DNA of 64,000 nucleotides from Ovis canadensis. Its lineage: Eukaryota; Chordata; Mammalia; Artiodactyla; Bovidae. Within the stretch, counting starts at the first letter, position 1. The number at the start of each line of letters is the position of its first letter. The translations under genes and the position numbers were made by a program. Below the pieces are notes generated by a model. The model saw nothing but the letters and a program-made list of their open reading frames with translations. It did not search any database and was not told the DNA's origin. This document shows positions 33,421 to 64,000 of this stretch, one piece after another. The stretch spans positions 31,869,386 through 31,933,385 of the forward strand of contig NC_091264.1 of NCBI RefSeq assembly GCF_042477335.2, written 5' to 3'.

Positions 33421-34035
33421 AAGCCAAAAAAACATGAGGGGATACATAAAACAATGCTGGCTGAACACTGGCCATCAGGCAGCCTAGGACAGTGATTCCT
33501 GAAAGACGGAAACAAGCCAGGTGGAGGACTGCCTGCAGGGTTTCTAGGCTGCAAGCAGGAGGGATCCAGGCTAAGCATGGATCCTTGAGCGGAGGAAACA
33601 GAGAGGGGAGTCCAGGGAGTCCAAGGTAGCTAGTCTGCAGGACAGAGCACAGGATAGGAGAGAGTCCTGGACTTTCAGAGGGTTCTCCATGAAAGTCAGC
33701 TGAGGACTGATCAGCACACGTTGTGAGCAAACAATCTGAGGTGGGAAAAGAACCATCTGAAAGGAGCAGAGCGAACAAACTTCAGAGCTCACACAAGCTA
33801 GATGTCGTGCCTTTCCCTGCGGCTGGCATGGAAAGCTTCGTGATACATGGTGCACTGGGTAGATGATGCCAAAGGGTCTGCCTCAGTAGTGGGGAAGATT
33901 AGGCCCAAACTAGACACTGCTCACTTCCCTCCTAACAAAGACGTAAAACATAAGCCTCGAATGGACCAAATTAGGTAAATTAATTGCACCCCAGAACAAA
34001 GCTCAACAATGTTTACTGAAGCACAAAAATATCCA
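33421..34035. other. Intergenic stretch, nothing recognised
   Basis: About 600 nt. A minus-strand open stretch (33170-33778) begins here and runs into the Bov-tA. It has no recognisable product. Confidence 0.5.
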
Positions 34036-35145
34036 GGACCCCACAAGGTAAAATTAGCAATATTTGGCTAATGGAAAGCAATATTTGGAATGGAAAGGAG
34101 CAGAAAAATATGACCTACGGTACAGAGAAACATCAACTGAAATGGATTCAGAAATTTATCAGATAATAAATTTGTATACAAGTACATTAAAAGAGTTATT
34201 AAAACTATTCTATATGTTTAAGAAGTTAGAAGGAAAATTAAACATAGGAAAAAAATTTAAAAGGCCCAGATGGAACTTCTAGAGATATAAACTACAGTTA
34301 AAAAAATACATTGGATGGGATTCGAACCAGATTAGATGCTGCAAAAGCAAAGATTAAGAAACTTGAGTAAATAATGATGGAGGCTATCCAAAATGAAACA
34401 CAGTGAGAAAAAAGACTGAGAAAAAAATGAACAAAGCATCAGTGAGCTGCAGGACAACTTCAAGCAGCCTAGTAGACAGGATATTGCAGTCCCTGAAGGA
34501 AAGAGAAGAGCAGAAAAAATATTTGAGTAAATCATGGCCAAAAATTTTCCAAACTTGATGAAAGCTATAAATCCACATTTACAAGAAGTTCAACAAACTC
34601 CAAGTGCAAGAAACTACACCAAGGTACATCATCAAATAGCTAAAAACCAGTGATCAAGAGAAACTTGTGAAACAAGCCAGGGTAGAAAACATTACACACA
34701 GAACAGCAAAGATAAGGATAACTGCAGACCTTTCATCAGAAGCAATGCGAGTTAGAAGACAGCACAGCAACATTCTAAAATACTAATAAAGCTCGGACTT
34801 CCCTGGTGGCCCAGTGATTAAGACTTCACACCGCCACTGTAGGGGCCGCAGGTTCGATCCCTGGTCAGGGAACTAAGATCTAAGATGCAGCACAGTGCTA
34901 AGAGGAAAGTTCATAGCAATACAGGCATACCTCAAGAAACAAGAAAAAAGTCAAATAAATAACCTAACTCTACAACTAAAGCAACCAGAAAAGGAAGAGT
35001 TGGAGAACCCCAGAGTTAGTAGAAGGAAAGAAATCTTAAAAATTAGGGCAGAAATAAATGCAAAAGAAACAAAAGAGACCATAAGATGCAGCACAGCAAA
35101 AAAAAAAGTGTTTTTTTAATAAAAAATGTAAAAACCTTAAAAAGA
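34036..35145 (+). mobile_element. L1 fragment (plus) with SINE insertion
   Basis: 34036-34796 resembles an L1 ORF1-to-ORF2 region (CAAAAATTTTCCAAACTTGA, GCAAGAAACTACACCAAGGT). After the SINE it continues at 34895 with a readable ORF2 piece: GKFIAIQAYLKKQEKSQINN and later RRKEILKIRAEINAKETKET, just upstream of where the reverse transcriptase would begin. Ends near 35145 in an A-rich stretch. Confidence 0.75.
34797..34892 (+). mobile_element. CHR-type SINE inside L1
   Basis: Short plus CHR copy: GGACTTCCCTGGTGGCCCAG, box B GGTTCGATCCCTGGTCAGGG, ending in AACTAAGATC. Confidence 0.85.
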
Positions 35146-35689
35146 AAAAAAGTCAACCTAGAGTTCTAACCTAATACTCTGATCAAACTGTGTCTTATCT
35201 CTGCTTAAAATTCTTCAGTGGTTTCTTCTCAAAAGGTCTGGGCCTCCTGGACACTGAGTCTGGGGCAGGGATGCTCATGCAGCCGGCTTATGGGAAAGGC
35301 TCTGAGCTCACCATCTGAGGAGGGGTGAAGGAAGAAGCACTGGGCAGAGGGGACGCTGAGCTTTGACACAGACTCAACAGATGCCTTGCCTCATCCTATG
35401 GGGGTGGTTTATAAATGGGATGTCCCTTCCGAGCTGCCCTGAGGTGGGGTGAGGGGGCCAAGCCTTTGTACTCACAGCTCTATCATTGACCGGCTATGGG
35501 ATGTCCCCCAGAAGGGCACGTGATCTTGGGCATGGCAACTCTCTTGGTCAAGGGCAATTCTGTAGAGGGAGTGAGCAGGGAGAGCTGGTCTTCAGCACCA
35601 CAGGCAGCCAGGGAAGTGAGTCCCTGGATTCTGAAGGGGGACCTGGATGGCTCATCAGTTATCCAGCTTTCAAAACCTAAATGGAGAGG

Positions 35690-36062
35690 AAACACTCTCC
35701 TTACCTCAGCACACAAAGCCCTTCATTCATGACCTGGCACAAGGTCACCCCCAGTGCACCACATGCTGTCTTCTCAGCCTGGAAGTCCCTCCCACCCTTT
35801 GCCCTGGCCCCACTCATCAGTTGAGAAATCCCTACATATTCTTCAAATTACAGTTGAGTGCACCTCCTCCAAGAAGCCTCCTATGATTACTCTTGCAGAT
35901 TCAGTGACCCTTCTTCCCAGCATGGAGGTTAGGGGCACAGACCCTGCGACCAGGGTTTGAATTTCAGCTCTGCCACTTGTTAGCTGTGTTTGTGTAACTT
36001 AAGGCAAATTACTCCACCTCTCTGCATCTTAGTTTCCTCATCTATAAAATGGGCATAATGAC
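35690..36062. mobile_element. L2-like and MIR relics
   Basis: 35690-35900 has an L2-like end (GCCTGGAAGTCCCTCCCACC, CACCTCCTCCAAGAAGCCTC). 35930-36062 is MIR-like (TCAGCTCTGCCACTTGTTAG, TCCTCATCTATAAAATGGGC). Confidence 0.6.
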
Positions 36063-36094
36063 ACAGACCTAGAGAACACAGGTGGGAAAGGATG

Positions 36095-36330
36095 AACTGG
36101 GAGATTGAGATTGACATGTATACACTATTGACACTATGTATTAAATAAATAACTCGTGAGAACCTACTGTATAACACAGGGAATTCTACTCAGTGCTCTG
36201 TGGTGACCTAAATGGGAAGGAAATCCAGAAAAGAGACCATATATGTGTATATTACAGCTGATTCACTTTGCTATACAGAAGAAACTAACACAACATTTTA
36301 AAGCAACTATACTCCAATAAAGAGTAATTT
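36095..36330 (+). mobile_element. L1 3' end
   Basis: Ruminant L1 3' terminus: CTACTGTATAACACAGGGAA, GATTCACTTTGCTATACAGA, and CAACTATACTCCAATAAAGA before an A-rich end. Confidence 0.8.
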
Positions 36331-36632
36331 AAGGACTGCCCTAGTGATCCTGTGGTTAAGAATCCTCCTGCCAATGCAGGGGACACTGGTTCGATCCCTG
36401 GTCTGGGAAGATCCCACATGCTAGGGCAGCTAAGCCCATGTGGCACAACTACTGAAGCCCGCTCGCTTTAGAGCCCCTGCTCTACAAACAAGAGAAGCCA
36501 TAGCAGTGAGAAGCCGGCATATCACAACTAGAGAGTAGCCCCTGCTTGCTGCAACTAGAAAAAGCCCATGTAGCAACAAAGACCCAACACAGACTAATTA
36601 ATTAGTTAAAGCTAATATATAAAATAAAGTGG
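36331..36632 (+). mobile_element. CHR-type SINE
   Basis: Near-complete plus CHR copy directly after the L1 tail: box B GGTTCGATCCCTGGTCTGGG, then GTGAGAAGCCGGCATATCAC and a poly-AT-rich end. Confidence 0.85.
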
Positions 36633-37400
36633 GCATAACAATAGTATGCTACCTCAAAGGGTTGTTATGAAGGTTAAATGAATCAACACGTGGAAACTCA
36701 GAACAGCGTCTGGCAAGAGTAAATCACTACTATTATTATTGCTGTCATCACGATTGTTGAAATTAGTGTGCATTTGTTGAGGACAAGAGGGATGGAAGGA
36801 AGGGAACTGAGAGAAACAAAATGCAAAGTATGCTCAGGGAATGTTGAGTAATCCAATATGTCCAGAAGGGTATTAATAGCTTCTCTGGGCTCATATTGTG
36901 GAGAATGCTTTATGTCACGGTAAGGAGTGTTCATCCCATTTGGTGAGAAAAACAAAGAGAGTTTGTCAACAGATGGGAGAAAGGGCCAAAGAAAGAAAGG
37001 TCCGGGTTGAGCCAGGAGGTAAGGAGGTAAGAGTTATAGGTGAGCGATGGTGTTAGAAGAAAAGGGGAGGGGACTTATGAGAGGATGGGTACAGGTGAGG
37101 GGAAATGAATTTAGAGGAAAATAATATGAATGTATGGAAGATGTTGTGGGAGAAGCAGTTGAGGCTGATGGAAACAAGTGAGGAGTGATAGGGACACGCT
37201 GGGAGTGGGGAAGATAAAGGGTGATGGGGACAGGTGAGGTTTGTGGGGACAGGTAAAGAGTGACGGCACTACTGGGGGGTGGAGGTCAAGTGAATGGCAG
37301 AGGCCAGTGAGCAGAACCTTAGGAGTCGGAGCAGTTCGATCCGAGAGAGAGTCGTAGAGTCGCAGTAGGGGAGAAAGGAGCAGAGTGGACTGTGATGTCA
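36633..37400. other. Upstream of TTBK1, MIR trace and G-rich stretch
   Basis: 36635-36730 has a MIR trace (CTACCTCAAAGGGTTGTTAT). 36960-37320 is purine-rich with short degenerate repeats of GGACAGGTGAGG-like words. No gene is visible. Confidence 0.45.
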
Positions 37401-37490
37401 GAGCAAGGACGATGATGTAAGAGCCCGGGGCGGTGAGGAGGTGATGTCAGGGCTGGTGCTGATGCTGGCGGCGCAGTGCATTGTGGGCAG
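37393..37490 (+). promoter_or_regulatory. TTBK1: TTBK1 proximal promoter motifs
   Basis: Three CRE/ATF-like half-palindromes TGATGT(C/A)A occur at 37393-37400, 37413-37420 and 37442-37449, just upstream of a ZNF143-like element GCAGTGCATTGTGGGCAGC at about 37473-37491. No TATA box is seen, as expected for a CpG-island promoter. Assignment is by motif reading only. Confidence 0.45.
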
Positions 37491-37721
37491 CTCCCCGCTC
37501 TGCTGCTGCCGCCGCTGTCGCCCGAGAAGGATCGGGGCCGGGCCGGACCGGGCCGGGATGGTCCCGGTCGGGAGGCCGCCGCCACCGCCGCCCGAGGGAG
37601 CGGGCCACCCAGCGCCGCACTGAGCCGCCCCCGTCCCCGCTCCGCCCCGGCCCCGGGGGATGCGCCGCCCCGAGCCGCTGCCTCCGCCGCCGCAGCCGCA
37701 GCCGCAGCGGGCACAGAGCAG
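37473..37721 (+). other. TTBK1: TTBK1 noncoding first exon (approximate)
   Basis: A GC-rich 5' UTR exon is inferred from the CpG island and the donor ...AGCAG|GTGAGG at 37721/37722. It would join the acceptor at 40661-40662, in front of the exon with the start codon. The start site is not determinable; an open reading frame through it is only a by-product of the GC content. Confidence 0.5.
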
Positions 37722-61283
<23,562 letters not shown>

Positions 61284-64000
61284 GCTGGGCCCCCCCCCTC
61301 CTGGAGGGGGCAGGTGGGGGGGGGTGGGGAGCAGGCAGAGACCGTGGTTCCTTCCCAGGAGGCAATAATCACACACTCACACACCCCGACCCTCCCTGTC
61401 ATGCAATACAGCCCCTATAACGTTGGCCCAAGGTACTGTAACCCCCCACCCCTCGCCCCTTCCATCGACTCCCTCTGCTTGGTGCCAGCCAAATGGTGCA
61501 GGGAGGGGTGGGGCTGTTGGTGCAGTTTCTGGGACAGGACAGGGGCCCTGGGCTGGAGCCACCAGTGGGTCCAGAGTCCAGTGGAAACCAAGGTGTCAGG
61601 GAGAGGCGTGCTGGGTCAGAGTCAGTCTGGGAGGGCGCGTGTTCTGTTTAATCTGTGATCTCTTGGCATGGCTGGGCATGGTCCACCCTTGGGGAGGGGG
61701 TGCCAGGAGATGGCCCCTTTTGGTGTGCTGTGTCTCTGTCTCCCTGGGCAGGGCAAAGTGTGTGGCCCTGTGTATGAGATAGGGGCCTGGCCAGCCAGCT
61801 TTGGGGTTTGGTGGGAAAGTGCCTCTATACTCAGTGACGTGGGAGGAAGTGGCCCTGTGACCCAGTGAGCCCTTCCCAGGCCACAGTCACGGAGGACAGT
61901 GCCCTGCCTTCCTGCATCTCAACCCAGGAGTCCTGGAGCTCAGCCCACTGTAGGCTGCTCCTCCCCCAGGGCATATGTTGCCTGGCCCAGCTCCTTAGGA
62001 GCTGGGGAGGGACGCACAGGGAGGGGTCTGGGTTCTGCCCCTCAAAGCGAGCTGGGGCCTCGGGTGATGGACCCTGCCTAGTAGCAGTGGCAGAGAGGGT
62101 GGTTGTTAAGGATGAGGTGAGACCCGTGAGCTCAGGACAAGTTCCAGACAGCAGCAGTCCCACCACTGCCCCTCTTAGAGGGTGACCCCTTCCAGTGGGT
62201 GCTCAGCCAAGCTTTTTGGTCCCCAGGGGTGCTGGTGAAGACAGAACACCTGGTAGGCTGATCAGAGGGGGATTGGGAGACGGGAGGGGGATCAGGATGC
62301 CAGATTGCTCTTTCTGCCTGTTTCTCAGCACCCGACCTGTCACTGCAGGGACCCCAAGGTCCTCTGTCTTCATTCCTGCTCATGTCATCCAGTACCTCTG
62401 TTCCCCTGGGGAATGAGGCAGTGGTGAAGATAGCTCCAGGAAGGGCAGGGCCAGTACAGGAAGGGGAGAGGAGGAGGCCTGAAGGCCCGCAAAGTGTTTA
62501 TTGCAGCAAGGTTGTCTGTGTGTGTGTGCTTGTATGCTGGTACACTTACGAGCATGAGTGTGGTTTTGTATGGGAATGTCTGCATGTGGCAGGGTTGCCA
62601 TGGATAGATGCTCAGGCTGTGCCCTGCACAATTCTATGGAGTGCCAGTTACATAGCCCCTGATGTGAATGGCACCCACTGAAGTTGCCCAGTGCTGCAGT
62701 TCTGTGTGGATGGGTGTGTATGAGTGTGAGTGTGTGTGTCTCTTAGGGGTCAGAAAGATGATTGTGTAATGCTTGGTAGTTTCCTATGTACCTACTATCA
62801 TCCCAGCTCCTCTTTCTCCCTCCTTCTTCACTTGATGTCTGCTTCCCTCCCAACTTATCTCCCTTCATCTCCTGTCTCTGGTTCCAACTAGGGGTGCCAC
62901 AGTCAGTGAACAGTGCCCTGAGCCAAACTGTTCTCATAGGTGGTTCACCCATGTGAGCCAAGCCCAACCCACCTCACTCCTTTCTCCAAAAGTATAGCTT
63001 AAGGGTAGCTGGGCCACGAGCACCCTCCCCGTTTGGGAATGGAAGCCAAAGTGGGACCCACCTCCATCCTGACTGCTCATTTTTGAACCTCCCCAGGTCC
63101 AAGACTCTGTTGCCCTCTGGGCTGTTTTGGGTGGCTCTGCACCCTGTGATGGCAGAAGGCAGAGGAGGGGTCAGGGTAGACCCTGGAAGAAAAGAGAGAA
63201 AAATCAAAGCACAAAGTTGGGAGGTGGGATGGCCAGTAGCCCCACTCCCCGCCTTCTGGCACTGCCCACCTCCCTCCCCTCTCTCCTCTGGGCGGGCAGG
63301 CGGGTGGCAAGTGGCAGGGGCTGAAATGAAAGGGAGTCTGTCCACCAGCCACTCCACAATCAGCAGCAGTGGGGGCAGGGCCCCCGCTGTCTGGGATGAG
63401 ATGAAACCAAGCCCTCTGTTATCCGGCATTTCCTTTCAGAGGGTTCTACTACCTGACCCTGAGCACAGCTCCCACACCATGACCAGAGCCCTGCGGTACT
63501 CTAAGATCCCAAAGTGCCTTGTGACCTATCAAAGATGACGGCACTAGCTTCAGCCTCGATTTAGCATCAGACACGTATTGGGGCTTCCCTGGTGGCTCAG
63601 CTGGTAAAGAATCTGCCTGCAATGCAGGAGGCCTGGGTTCCATCCCTGGGTTGGGAAGATCCCCTGGCGAAGGGAAAGGCTACCCACTCCAGTATTCTGG
63701 CTTGGAGAATTCCATGGACAGTCCATGGGATCACAAAGAGTCGGACACAGCTGAGCAACTTTCACTTTCACTTCTTCAGTGTTTCCAAAGGTTTTGGAGG
63801 TGGGGAATCCTGTTTAGCATTCCCAAAGTAGCTGAGTTTTTCAAACACACACATCCCAGAAATGACTATTGTGGGAAAGAGTGTGTCCTTTAAAGATCAC
63901 GACTCAAAAACATTTTGTCCTTTGCAGGACATCTTTTTATATGCCCTCCGTAGTGGAGGAGAAACTGTCTTATAAGCCATAAAGCTCTGAGCTAACCAGA
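61284..64000. other. Downstream of the TTBK1 stop
   Basis: 2.7 kb with no recognised exon or gene start. A short perfect hairpin (CCCCCTCC, T, GGAGGGGG) follows the stop at about 61290-61310. 62510-62740 is TG-rich. A Bov-tA lies at 63578-63772. The next expected gene in mammals (SLC22A7) is not visible here. Confidence 0.6.
63578..63772 (+). mobile_element. Bov-tA SINE
   Basis: GGGGCTTCCCTGGTGGCTCA, box B GGGTTCCATCCCTGGGTTGG, TACCCACTCCAGTATTCTGG and the end AGTCGGACACAGCTGAGCAA. Confidence 0.93.

Noticed and set aside
33170-33778. 202-codon minus-strand frame
   Set aside because: Its C-terminal half is Bov-tA translation (SIPGSGRAPGE-type words common to this SINE).
34830-34870. tRNA-like box-B sequences (several places)
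   Set aside because: All lie inside CHR or Bov-tA SINEs, which descend from tRNA; no intact cloverleaf gene was recognised.
61284-64000. Start of SLC22A7, the next gene in the mammalian order
   Set aside because: No transporter-like exon was found; it must lie beyond the window.

Overview
This is vertebrate, specifically ruminant (bovid), nuclear DNA. BovB/RTE LINE pieces, Bov-tA SINEs and CHR-type tRNA-derived SINEs are scattered across the window, and the genes are split into many short exons with GT-AG introns. I cannot tell cattle, sheep, goat or buffalo apart from this sequence. Gene identities rest on remembered family sequences, not on a search. The gene order CUL9 - DNPH1 - TTBK1 matches the segment known from human 6p21.1.

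Region 1 (1-22850, plus strand): the 3' part of CUL9 (PARC), a giant atypical cullin. 31 exons encode about 1,620 C-terminal residues: the DOC/APC10-like domain, the cullin homology region with its neddylation lysine, and the RING1-IBR-RING2 ubiquitin ligase module with an acidic tail. One 5.2-kb intron is packed with old LINE and SINE fossils. Another intron carries a G-rich minisatellite of about 730 bp.

Region 2 (23337-25830, minus strand): DNPH1 (RCL), tail to tail with CUL9. Its last three exons are intact and conserved. The only stretch that looks like exon 1 has a stop codon, frame changes, a missing tyrosine codon and no start codon. The locus therefore looks pseudogenised, or uses a first exon I cannot see.

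Region 3 (25830-37400): intergenic and repeat-rich. It holds a 5'-truncated BovB LINE flanked by an unusually long direct repeat, L1 pieces interrupted by younger elements, an L2 fossil split by a Bov-tA, and MIRs.

Region 4 (about 37400-61283 and probably beyond, plus strand): TTBK1. It has a CpG-island promoter and noncoding first exon, the complete kinase domain in eight coding exons, then a disordered tail. The last coding exon seen ends in an in-frame stop, giving a 762-residue product. The Glu-rich tail I recall for the long human form is absent and may lie beyond position 64000. An intron holds a full-length RPS15A retrocopy. Beyond 61283 I see only a simple-repeat stretch and a Bov-tA; no next gene begins.

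The three genes do not form a pathway. I found no undescribed molecular system. The observations most worth checking are the DNPH1 exon-1 decay, the TTBK1 end, the CUL9 minisatellite, the BovB target duplication and the paired ZNF143-like motifs.
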